Positions 15,002 to 21,656 of a DNA stretch of 23,029 bases are shown here, in pieces (within the stretch, counting starts at the first letter, position 1; each line of letters opens with the position of its first letter). Under the pieces are notes generated by a model. It saw only the letters and a list, made by a program, of their open reading frames with translations, did no database searches and was not told where the DNA came from. The DNA comes from Clostridiaceae bacterium (GTDB lineage Bacteria; Bacillota_A; Clostridia; Clostridiales; Clostridiaceae): assembly GCA_029256485.1 (NCBI GenBank), contig JAQSXU010000049.1:1-23029 (forward strand), in the 5' to 3' direction. Made by a program: the position numbers and the translations under genes.

Positions 15002-15037
15002 TGGTATTATTTTAAAATACCAGCATTGCTATTACAA
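15002..15037 (-). promoter_or_regulatory. Nitroreductase promoter with overlapping operator-like palindrome
   Basis: On the minus strand, TTGTAA (15037-15032) and TAAAAT (15014-15009) are separated by exactly 17 bp. The inverted repeat TGGTATT-N7-AATACCA (15002-15022) covers the -10 box. Its size and position suit a winged-helix repressor such as MarR or HxlR, though no such gene lies in the window. Confidence 0.55.
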
Positions 15038-15100
15038 GCATGCACTATTAAGTGTTATAGTACCCAAAAGAATACTGTGATATTAGAAGGAGAAATTTAA

Positions 15101-15991
15101 TTGGACATATTAAAAGTAAAAGGAAATACTTATTGCATTGATACTGGAATGACCTATATACCATTTTATAAAATTAATGATGAAGAAATTATTATGTTAG
15201 ATACAGGCTGGAAAAATGGAGAGCGAGAGGGCATTGAGGAAGTTCTGGAAAACAATAATTATAGAGTTGCAGCTATTTTAAACAGTCATGCTCATATAGA
15301 CCACATTGGGAACAATGCATATTTTAAAGATAAATATAATTCTATTATTGCAATGGCGGCTTATGAAGCCCTTATCTGCAGCTCTGAGGCTAATCTTAAG
15401 CTTTATTATGGAAGCCAAGCCTTAAAGCTTGTAAAGGAACACTTTGGACATATGGTTTGTAAAACAGATATTATGATAAAGGAAAATCAACATGAAATAT
15501 CACTATGCGGGGTTAACTTCAGGATTATTCATACACCAGGTCACAGTCCGGCTCATATATGCATTATAACTCCTGACGATGTTGCCTATTTAGGAGACGC
15601 TCTCATAAGCTATGAAGTTATGGAGGGAGCGAAAATGCCCTATGCCTATATATTAAGTGAAGATATGAAGAGCAAGGCCAGGCTTTATGACCTGCACTGC
15701 AGCAAATATGTGGTGGCGCATAAAGGAATGTATAAAGACATTAAAAAACTCATAGATGATAATATGGATTTTTATGAAAGCAGAGCAATGAGAATATATG
15801 AAGTAATAGATGGACCTATGACAATGGAAGAAATTTTAAAGGCTGTCATTAAAAGTTTTAATATCCATGTAAATAATATATACAGATATTACATGATGGA
15901 GAGAATGTTAAAATCCTATGTGGAATATTTATATGATATAGAGAAGCTTAAGCTAATTATTGAGAATGGTTTTCTTAAATATACGAAATAA
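15101..15991 (+). CDS. Metallo-beta-lactamase-fold hydrolase
   Basis: A 296-residue MBL-superfamily protein. The metal site motif HAHIDH (H63, H65, D67, H68) is complete. HTPGHSPAH supplies the next His, YLGDAL the bridging Asp, and VAHKG the last His, so two metals are expected. A C-terminal extension (about 215-296) looks helical and winged-helix-like, as in MBL proteins that act as thioesterases or glyoxalase II-like hydrolases. The substrate is unknown. The start is TTG at 15101, set by an AAGGAGA ribosome binding site; no ATG lies nearby in frame. It has its own terminator at 16014-16052. Confidence 0.88.
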   Translation: MDILKVKGNTYCIDTGMTYIPFYKINDEEIIMLDTGWKNGEREGIEEVLENNNYRVAAILNSHAHIDHIGNNAYFKDKYNSIIAMAAYEALICSSEANLKLYYGSQALKLVKEHFGHMVCKTDIMIKENQHEISLCGVNFRIIHTPGHSPAHICIITPDDVAYLGDALISYEVMEGAKMPYAYILSEDMKSKARLYDLHCSKYVVAHKGMYKDIKKLIDDNMDFYESRAMRIYEVIDGPMTMEEILKAVIKSFNIHVNNIYRYYMMERMLKSYVEYLYDIEKLKLIIENGFLKYTK

Positions 15992-16013
15992 AATTATAAT
16001 ATCATGTGAGTTT

Positions 16014-16052
16014 ACCTCTTGTCCTTTTTAGGATGAGGGGTTTTTATTTTTG
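16014..16052 (+). terminator. Intrinsic terminator after the MBL-fold gene
   Basis: ACCTCTTGTCCT (16014-16025) pairs over 12 bp (several G-U) with AGGATGAGGGGT (16030-16041) around TTTT, followed by TTTTTATTTTT. It separates the MBL gene from the MerR-controlled block. Confidence 0.85.
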
Positions 16053-16062
16053 CAAAAAATAC

Positions 16063-16093
16063 TTGACTTGGAGTGCACTCTAAGTGATAGGGT
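16063..16093 (+). promoter_or_regulatory. MerR-type promoter 1 (19-bp spacer) with operator dyad
   Basis: The -35 is TTGACT (16063-16068) and the -10 is TAGGGT (16088-16093), with a 19-bp spacer. Such over-long spacers are the hallmark of promoters that MerR-family activators untwist. Between the boxes lies the dyad CTTGGAGTGCACTCTAAG (16067-16084), whose core GAGTGCACTC is a perfect palindrome. It drives the flavodoxin-fold reductase and the merR gene, so the regulator controls its own synthesis. Confidence 0.85.
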
Positions 16094-16132
16094 GTATATA
16101 GAACAAAGAAATATAAGATGGAGGAATAAACT

Positions 16133-16765
16133 ATGAAAGTATTATTAGTAAATGGAAGCCCACATGAAAAAGGATGTACCTATACAGCATTAAACGAAGT
16201 GGCAGAAACTTTAAAACATGAAGGAATAGATGCGGAAATATTTCAAATTGGAGCAAAGCCATTAGCCGGATGTATTGCCTGCAAAAGCTGTGTCAAAACA
16301 GGCCATTGTGTATTTAATGACAAAGTCAATGAATTTCTTGAGATAGCAGAAAATTTTGATGGCTATATATTTGGTTCTCCGGTACACTTTGCAGCTGCTG
16401 GGGGGGCAATCACTTCTTTTATGGATCGTGCATTTTATACAGATTTATGTTCAGGTAAGCAGTCTTTTTATTTGAAACCTGCTGCTGCTGTTGTATCAGC
16501 CAGAAGAGCTGGAACTACAGTAACTTTCGATCAGTTAAATAAATACTTTACATTAATGGAGATGCCAATTATTTCTTCACAGTACTGGAATATGGTACAC
16601 GGTCAAACTCCAGAAGATGTGAAAAAGGATATAGAAGGTTTACAGATTATGCGCACCTTAGGAAGAAATATGGCATTCTTGTTAAAATGCAAAGAAGCTG
16701 GGATAAAAGCAGGTATTGCTTTTCCAGAAAGAGAAAAAACCACATTCACAAATTTCATTCGATAA
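16133..16765 (+). CDS. NAD(P)H-dependent FMN reductase with four-Cys motif
   Basis: A 210-residue flavodoxin-fold reductase. N7-G8-S9-P10 with TYTALNEV forms the FMN phosphate loop. GSPVHFAAAGGAITSFMDRAF is the second FMN-contacting block. Between them GCIACKSCVKTGHC has C47, C50, C53 and C59 in a C-x2-C-x2-C-x5-C array. This is like the compact [4Fe-4S] motif of iron-sulfur flavoproteins, so an Fe-S cluster is possible but not certain. It would pass electrons to quinones, azo compounds or a partner enzyme. The ATG has GGAGG upstream. It is the first gene after MerR promoter 1 and lies 15 bp before merR. Confidence 0.88.
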   Translation: MKVLLVNGSPHEKGCTYTALNEVAETLKHEGIDAEIFQIGAKPLAGCIACKSCVKTGHCVFNDKVNEFLEIAENFDGYIFGSPVHFAAAGGAITSFMDRAFYTDLCSGKQSFYLKPAAAVVSARRAGTTVTFDQLNKYFTLMEMPIISSQYWNMVHGQTPEDVKKDIEGLQIMRTLGRNMAFLLKCKEAGIKAGIAFPEREKTTFTNFIR

Positions 16766-16780
16766 AGGGGGTACCGTTCT

Positions 16781-17167
16781 ATGTTGATTGCAGAAGTAAG
16801 TGAAAAATATAATTTAACAGCAGATACGCTGCGTTATTATGAGCGAATTGGTTTGATTCCACCAGTAAATCGAAATCACAGCGGAATCAGGGACTATACA
16901 GAAGAAGATTGTAATTGGGTTCATTTTATGAAATGTATGCGTGGTGCTGGACTTTCCATTGAAGTATTAGTAGAGTACGTAACTATGGTACAGCAAGGAA
17001 ATTCTACAATCAAGGCTAGAAAAGAACTTTTGATAGAACAACGTAGCCGGCTTGCTGAAAACATTAAAGAAATGCAGGAAACGCTAGAACGTCTGGATAA
17101 AAAAATTGATGGATATGAAGATAGAGTATTGGTAAACGAAAAAAAATTGAGAAAATCAGATGATTAA
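16781..17167 (+). CDS. MerR-family regulator, AdhR-like
   Basis: A 128-residue dimeric activator. A winged-helix DNA-binding domain (1-70: AEVSEKYNLTADTLRYYERIGLIPPVNR) is followed by a coiled coil (about 78-115) and a short charged end. C52, in MKCMRGAGLSIE, lies where B. subtilis AdhR has the Cys that reacts with formaldehyde or methylglyoxal; C44 is an additional thiol. It lacks the C-terminal Cys array of metal sensors, which supports an electrophile/aldehyde role, by inference. The AAAGGGGG ribosome binding site is strong. It shares promoter 1 with the FMN reductase gene. The same dyad at three 19-bp-spaced promoters in this block marks its likely regulon. Confidence 0.88.
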   Translation: MLIAEVSEKYNLTADTLRYYERIGLIPPVNRNHSGIRDYTEEDCNWVHFMKCMRGAGLSIEVLVEYVTMVQQGNSTIKARKELLIEQRSRLAENIKEMQETLERLDKKIDGYEDRVLVNEKKLRKSDD

Positions 17168-17272
17168 TAATGGTTGAAAACATTCCCGGACCACCCAAAA
17201 TAGAACGGGCAAATAACAGGTAATAACTCCAAATGTTGCTTAACTTAATTGAATCTATATAAGAAAAACATC

Positions 17273-17303
17273 TTGACTTAGAGTTAACTCAAAGTGATAT
17301 CCT
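17273..17303 (+). promoter_or_regulatory. MerR-type promoter 2 (19-bp spacer) with operator dyad
   Basis: The -35 is TTGACT (17273-17278) and the -10 is TATCCT (17298-17303), with a 19-bp spacer. The dyad CTTAGAGTTAACTCAAAG (17277-17294) has a perfect GAGTTAACTC core. It lies 20 bp before the first aldo/keto reductase start and matches promoters 1 and 3 in every spacing. Confidence 0.85.
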
Positions 17304-17322
17304 TAATTATGAGGTGATTAAT

Positions 17323-18477
17323 ATGGAATATCGAATTTTAGGAAGAACGGGAATTAAAGTAAGTGCCATTGGAATTGGCGGTGAGGGATTTGAAAATAAA
17401 AGTTATGAACACTGCGAAGCAATTATTGATTGTGCAATGAATGAAGGTATTAATTTTATTGATATATATAATTCAAATCCGGAAGTTAGAAGTAATGTTG
17501 GCAAAGCCTTAAGTAAATATCCTAGAAGCAGTTTTGTTATTGAAGGACATCTATGTTCTACCTGGGATAGAGGACAATACAGGCGTACCAGGGATTTTAA
17601 TGAAGCTGTCAATGCATATGAAGACTTTTTAACCAGAATGCAGTTAGACTATGTGGATGTAGGCATGATTCATTATGTTGATGATGAAAAAGATTTTGAT
17701 AACATTTTTAATGGAGAAATAATTAAATATGCAAAAGGATTAAAAGAAAAAGGTATTATTAGGTCTTTAGGTATATCAACACATAATCCGGATATTGCCT
17801 TTAGAGCAGTGGAAACAGGAATAATTGATGTAATTCTATTTAGTATCAATGCTGCTTATGATATGCTGCCAGCCAGTGAGGATGTAAACATATTATTTGC
17901 AGAAGATACTTTTAAAAACAGGACTTATGAAGGTGTTGATCCAAAACGTAGTAAGTTATATCAAACATGTGAAAATGAGGGCGTTGCACTAACCGTTATG
18001 AAAGGATATGCTGCAGGAGTACTGCTAAGTGAAAAGGAATCGCCTTTTGAAAAGGCACTGACTCCAGTACAATGTTTACATTACTGTTTAACCAGACCTG
18101 CAGTTGCTTCCGTAATGGTTGGAGTATCTAATACCAATCAAATACTTGCAGCAGCGGCCTATGTCACTGCAAGTGAAAAAGAAAAAGATTATAGTGAAGT
18201 TCTTGCAAATGCCCCAAGAAGTTCATTCAGCGGACATTGTATGTACTGCGGCCATTGTGCACCATGTTCGAAAAACATAGATATTTCATCAGTAAATAAA
18301 TATTTAGATTTAGCATTAATTCAAGAAGATGTTCCTGAAACATTAAAGAATCATTATAATCTATTAAAAAACCACGCAAGTGAGTGCATAGAATGCGGGT
18401 TGTGTATGAAAAACTGTCCATTTGATGTGGATATAATTAATAAAATGAAACAGGCAGTTAAACTATTTGGCAATTAA
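17323..18477 (+). CDS. Aldo/keto reductase with C-terminal 2[4Fe-4S] domain, variant active site
   Basis: A 384-residue COG1453-type protein: an (alpha/beta)8 aldo/keto reductase barrel (1-290) fused to a ferredoxin-like tail with two Cys clusters (CMYCGHCAPC and CIECGLCMKNCP). Of the catalytic Asp-Tyr-Lys-His set, D47, Y49 and H117 are visible, but the Lys position reads IEGHLC with His76. This may be a trait of a subfamily. A normal hydride-transfer mechanism is therefore doubtful; electrons may come through the Fe-S clusters instead of NADPH. I chose ATG 17323, with GAGGTG at 17311-17316; a GTG at 17314 overlaps that site. It is transcribed from MerR promoter 2. Confidence 0.88.
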   Translation: MEYRILGRTGIKVSAIGIGGEGFENKSYEHCEAIIDCAMNEGINFIDIYNSNPEVRSNVGKALSKYPRSSFVIEGHLCSTWDRGQYRRTRDFNEAVNAYEDFLTRMQLDYVDVGMIHYVDDEKDFDNIFNGEIIKYAKGLKEKGIIRSLGISTHNPDIAFRAVETGIIDVILFSINAAYDMLPASEDVNILFAEDTFKNRTYEGVDPKRSKLYQTCENEGVALTVMKGYAAGVLLSEKESPFEKALTPVQCLHYCLTRPAVASVMVGVSNTNQILAAAAYVTASEKEKDYSEVLANAPRSSFSGHCMYCGHCAPCSKNIDISSVNKYLDLALIQEDVPETLKNHYNLLKNHASECIECGLCMKNCPFDVDIINKMKQAVKLFGN

Positions 18478-18508
18478 AATTACAGTTAGGAAAAAATAAA
18501 AAAAACTA

Positions 18509-18539
18509 TTGACTTGGAGTAGACTTTAAGCGCTAAAGT
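18509..18539 (+). promoter_or_regulatory. MerR-type promoter 3 (19-bp spacer) with operator dyad
   Basis: The -35 is TTGACT (18509-18514) and the -10 is TAAAGT (18534-18539), with a 19-bp spacer. The dyad CTTGGAGTAGACTTTAAG (18513-18530) is more degenerate than the other two, so affinity may be lower. It lies 46 bp before the second aldo/keto reductase gene. Confidence 0.82.
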
Positions 18540-18584
18540 TTAACAGTATGTAGAGATAAATAAAAGTTAAGGAGAAGTAAAGAT

Positions 18585-19706
18585 ATGGAACAGAAAAAAT
18601 TAGGATTTGGATTTATGCGTCTGCCCATTAAAGATAAAGAAGATCAAACAAGTTTTGATTTTGAGCAGTTAAATAAAATGGTAGATACTTTCTTGGAAAG
18701 AGGATTTACCTATTTCGATACGGCTTACATGTATCATAATTTTAAAAGTGAAATTGCATTAAGAGAAGCATTGGTAAAACGTCATCCAAGAGATTCTTTT
18801 ACAGTTGCTACAAAAATGCCAACTATGTTTTTAAAAACACAGTCGGACTTGGATAAAATTTTCAATGAACAGTTAGAAAAAGTCGGGGTAGATTATTTTG
18901 ACTATTATCTGCTTCACAATCTGGGTGTAGCTCATTATGAAATTGCAAAGAAAGTGGATGCATTTTCTTTTATACAGAAAAAGAAAGAAGAAGGAAAAAT
19001 CAAAAACATTGGTTTCTCTTTTCATGATTCAGCCCACCTATTAGATGAAATATTAACTGCCCATCCTGAAGTGGATTTTGTTCAGTTGCAGTTAAATTAT
19101 CTGGATTGGGACAATGAAAGTATTCAGTCTGGAAAATGTTATGAAGTGGCAAAGAAACATAATAAGCCGGTTATCGTTATGGAGCCCATTAAAGGCGGTA
19201 CGTTAGCAAAAGTACCTGAGAGGGCAGAAAAATTATTTAAAGAATATTATCCAGATATGTCCGTGCCATCCTGGGCAATTCGATTTGCAGCAAGTCATGA
19301 GAATGTGATGATGGTACTTAGCGGAATGTCTTCAATGGAACAGTTATTAGATAATACAGGATATATGCAGGAGTTTAAACCTTTTGTTCAGGAAGAATAC
19401 CACATTGTAAACAAAGCAGTTAAAATTATCAACGAAGCCATTGCAATACCTTGTACCGCATGTCAGTACTGTGTGGATGGATGTCCAAAGAAAATTGCAA
19501 TACCAAAATACTTTGCACTATATAATGCAGAGAAACAGGCATTAAATAAGGGATTCTCAACACATAACGTATATTATGCTAATTATACCAAAACATATGG
19601 TAAGGCATCTGATTGTATTGAATGTAAAAAATGTGAGAGAAGCTGCCCACAGCATATTGATATTACAAAATACTTGAAACAGGTAGCAAATACATTTGAA
19701 AATTAA
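18585..19706 (+). CDS. Aldo/keto reductase with C-terminal 2[4Fe-4S] domain
   Basis: A 373-residue relative of the preceding reductase with a complete catalytic tetrad: D45 and Y50 (FDTAYMYHN), K77 (VATKMPT) and H111 (YYLLHNLG). The barrel is followed by Cys clusters [12 protein letters not shown] and [12 protein letters not shown] for two [4Fe-4S] centres. It could reduce aldehydes or other carbonyls, with ferredoxin-type electron input. The ATG has an AAGGAGAAG ribosome binding site. It starts the third MerR-controlled unit, and the DUF362 gene follows after 17 bp, almost surely in the same operon. Keeping two such reductases, one with and one without the Lys, under one regulator suggests distinct roles. 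Confidence 0.92.
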   Translation: MEQKKLGFGFMRLPIKDKEDQTSFDFEQLNKMVDTFLERGFTYFDTAYMYHNFKSEIALREALVKRHPRDSFTVATKMPTMFLKTQSDLDKIFNEQLEKVGVDYFDYYLLHNLGVAHYEIAKKVDAFSFIQKKKEEGKIKNIGFSFHDSAHLLDEILTAHPEVDFVQLQLNYLDWDNESIQSGKCYEVAKKHNKPVIVMEPIKGGTLAKVPERAEKLFKEYYPDMSVPSWAIRFAASHENVMMVLSGMSSMEQLLDNTGYMQEFKPFVQEEYHIVNKAVKIINEAIAIPCTACQYCVDGCPKKIAIPKYFALYNAEKQALNKGFSTHNVYYANYTKTYGKASDCIECKKCERSCPQHIDITKYLKQVANTFEN

Positions 19707-19723
19707 TAAAAGGAGAGAATTAC

Positions 19724-20629
19724 ATGAAATTATTATTAAACAAGAAAAACACTAATTACAAAGCGAAAGCTTCTGTATATATGACAAAGGCCATCAATGC
19801 AGACGGATTGATGGCAATTTATGAAGCATTAGAACGTGAGGCAGCAGGAAAAGTTGCAGTAAAGATATCAAGTGGTGAACCGGGAGGTCATCATTTCCTT
19901 TCTACAAAACTCATTGCGCCATTGGTTCAGTCTGTAAATGGCACCATTGTAGAGTGTAATACTGCATATGGTGGAAAACGTGGAGATACAGAATCACATA
20001 GACAAGTTGTTAAAGAACATGGGTTTACGGCCATTGCACCGGTTGACATTATGGATGCAGAAGGTTCCATGAGTATTCCTGTTACAGGTGGAAAACATCT
20101 GAAAGAAGATATGGTTGGTAAAAGCTTTGCAAACTACGATTTTGTAATTAACCTGGCTCACTTTAAAGGTCATGCCATGGGTGGTTTTGGCGGTGTTATC
20201 AAAAATATGTCTATCGGAATCGCATCTTCTATGGGTAAAAGTCTAATTCATACGGCAGGTAAAGAAACAACCGGATTTGGAATTAATACACCTCAGGATG
20301 ATTTTTTGGAATCCATGGCAGAGGCAGCAAAGGCAGTAGCAGATTATAAAGGTGAAAATATCATTTATATTAATGTTATGAATTTCTTATCTGTAGATTG
20401 TGACTGCGATTCACATCCTGCAAAGCCGGAAATGGAGGATATTGGAATTCTTGCTTCCTTAGATCCTGTTGCATTAGATCAGGCCTGTGTAGACCTTGTA
20501 TATGCAGCTCCTGATGGAAAGGCATTAATAGAAAGAATGGAATCAAGACATGGAATTCATACATTAGAGCATGCAGAAGAAATTGGCTTGGGAACACGTA
20601 ATTATGATTTATATACTATAGATAAATAA
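19724..20629 (+). CDS. DUF362 domain protein
   Basis: A 301-residue cytoplasmic protein of the DUF362 family. Recognisable blocks are VAVKISSGEPGGHHFL (near 45), a GIxxxxxT-like repeat region, INLAHFKGHAMGGFGGVIKNMSIGIAS (about 142-168) and the end VDCDCDSHPAKPEMEDIGILASLDPVALDQA, typical of the family. Many relatives carry a ferredoxin insert; this one does not, though it retains CDCD. The biochemical role is not established; neighbours in this family are often iron-sulfur redox enzymes, as here. AAAGGAGAG precedes the ATG. It is in an operon with the upstream ferredoxin-tailed aldo/keto reductase under MerR promoter 3, ending at a weak terminator. Confidence 0.88.
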   Translation: MKLLLNKKNTNYKAKASVYMTKAINADGLMAIYEALEREAAGKVAVKISSGEPGGHHFLSTKLIAPLVQSVNGTIVECNTAYGGKRGDTESHRQVVKEHGFTAIAPVDIMDAEGSMSIPVTGGKHLKEDMVGKSFANYDFVINLAHFKGHAMGGFGGVIKNMSIGIASSMGKSLIHTAGKETTGFGINTPQDDFLESMAEAAKAVADYKGENIIYINVMNFLSVDCDCDSHPAKPEMEDIGILASLDPVALDQACVDLVYAAPDGKALIERMESRHGIHTLEHAEEIGLGTRNYDLYTIDK

Positions 20630-20701
20630 TCAGGAGTAATAGTATAAAATCTATAAATGTTAATCTAATTGATAAATGGATTTTATTACAATGTTAACAA
20701 G

Positions 20702-20725
20702 GCTGCAGGAATTTATGCAGCTTCT
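20702..20725 (+). terminator. Weak terminator after the DUF362 gene
   Basis: GCTGCA (20702-20707) pairs with TGCAGC (20716-20721), followed by TTCTTATAAAT. The T-run is poor, so some transcription may pass into the cupin gene, which has no MerR dyad of its own. Confidence 0.45.
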
Positions 20726-20787
20726 TATAAATAGTTTTACGTCATAAAAAACTGTAAAATATAAAATTATACGAGGAGGAAAGAAGA

Positions 20788-21204
20788 ATGGCAGTAGAAA
20801 AGGATTTGAGCAAAGGTGTAATTTTCCCAATTGGTGAAAAGCTTCCACCACAGTTCAGCAAATTTTTCATTGGAGATGCGCATCTTAAAATGTTGGTACC
20901 AGGTGGAAAATGTCCAATTGGGAATGTGACATTTGAACCTGGATGCCGCAATAACTGGCATAAACATCCAGGTGGACAGATTCTTCTGGTAACTGGAGGA
21001 AAAGGATGGTATCAGGAACAAGGAAAACCTGCGCATGCATTAGAACCTGGTGATGTAGTAGTAATTCCTGAAAATGTGAAACACTGGCATGGCGCAGCAG
21101 CAGACAGTTGGTTTGCCCATATTGCTGTTGAAGCAAATGCAGCTGCAGGTCCTGCTGAATGGTTAGAACCTGTAACCAATGAAGAATATGAAAAATTAAA
21201 GTAA
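20788..21204 (+). CDS. Single-domain cupin protein
   Basis: A 138-residue beta-barrel metal-binding protein. Cupin motif 1 is GCRNNWHKHPGGQILLVTGGKGWYQEQG, with H58, H60 and Q64 as ligands. Motif 2 is PGDVVVIPENVKHWHGA, with H99 or H101. Gln replaces the usual Glu ligand, as in several Tm1287-like cupins that often accompany carboxymuconolactone decarboxylases or quinone-related genes. The reaction is unknown. GAGGAGGAAAG is a strong ribosome binding site. It follows the DUF362 gene by 158 bp behind a weak hairpin, so membership of the aldehyde/electrophile block is plausible through read-through, but I see no operator for the MerR protein. Confidence 0.88.
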   Translation: MAVEKDLSKGVIFPIGEKLPPQFSKFFIGDAHLKMLVPGGKCPIGNVTFEPGCRNNWHKHPGGQILLVTGGKGWYQEQGKPAHALEPGDVVVIPENVKHWHGAAADSWFAHIAVEANAAAGPAEWLEPVTNEEYEKLK

Positions 21205-21251
21205 TAAGAGACGTGTCCAGAAATTTTACAGACATATTTAAAACAAAGCTT

Positions 21252-21284
21252 ATGGGAGTCAGTTATGACTCTCCATTATTATTT
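21252..21284. terminator. Hairpin between cupin gene and MerR relic
   Basis: GGGAGTCA and TGACTCTCC (about 21254-21274) pair with one bulge around GTTA, and ATTATTATTTGT follows on the plus strand. It sits between convergent units and could end either. The T-run is poor. Confidence 0.4.
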
Positions 21285-21456
21285 GTATAAGCTGATTCAG
21301 GTATTTGTTTTTCAACCATTTCTTTACGTTCCATAAACATATCATAACGTTCTTGAAGGGTAGCATCACCCTGCATACACCAATCAATAAATATTTTAAT
21401 GTCATTAACTGGAATTACAGTAATTATATGGCAACTTCACCCATTAAATAATCCAT
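21263..21456 (-). pseudogene. MerR-family regulator with internal deletion
   Basis: On the minus strand, an AGGAGG ribosome binding site (21467-21462) precedes ATG 21456 and the codons MDYLMGEVA, the usual opening of a MerR-family DNA-binding domain. The frame then hits TAA after one more codon. Shifted to another frame, the sequence continues IKIFIDWCMQGDATLQERYD and MFMERKEMVEKQI to a TAA at 21265-21263. This is the typical 'WC.QGD.T...R..MF..RK..VE.QI' coiled-coil half of such regulators. Most of the helix-turn-helix and wing is missing, so a deletion has joined both ends out of frame. No DNA-binding regulator can be made. Confidence 0.72.
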
Positions 21457-21656
21457 AAAAACCTCCTGATGATAAACTAAAAATCATAGAGATGTAATTA
21501 TTTATTCTTTGCTATATAATGAAAGAGTATTTTAATATATGGAAACAACATCAACTATAAACTTATACATGTCCAAAAACTGTTGAAGATTCAGTATTTT
21601 GGAACATGTATAAGTTAAGTTTCAGTAAAGTTTCCATATAGTTAGGAGTTTTTTAT
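21457..21656 (+). repeat. 105-bp imperfect palindrome before the helicase gene
   Basis: At 21536-21640, TATATGGAAAC is mirrored by GTTTCCATATA at the ends. AACTTATACATG-TCCAAAA is mirrored by TTTTGGAACATGTATAAGTT inside, with an ACTG/CAGT inner pair, leaving a small loop. The two spacer segments between the matching blocks do not pair. TATAAT at 21515-21520 lies just upstream. The whole RNA could fold into a long hairpin ending one base before the TTAGGAG ribosome binding site. It may be a MITE-like insertion or a regulatory leader. The rest of this interval holds only the upstream region of the MerR relic. Confidence 0.65.

Noticed and set aside
20742..21235. Several overlapping minus-strand frames opposite the cupin gene
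   Set aside because: They overlap each other and a convincing cupin gene with a strong ribosome binding site; their sequences show no domain.
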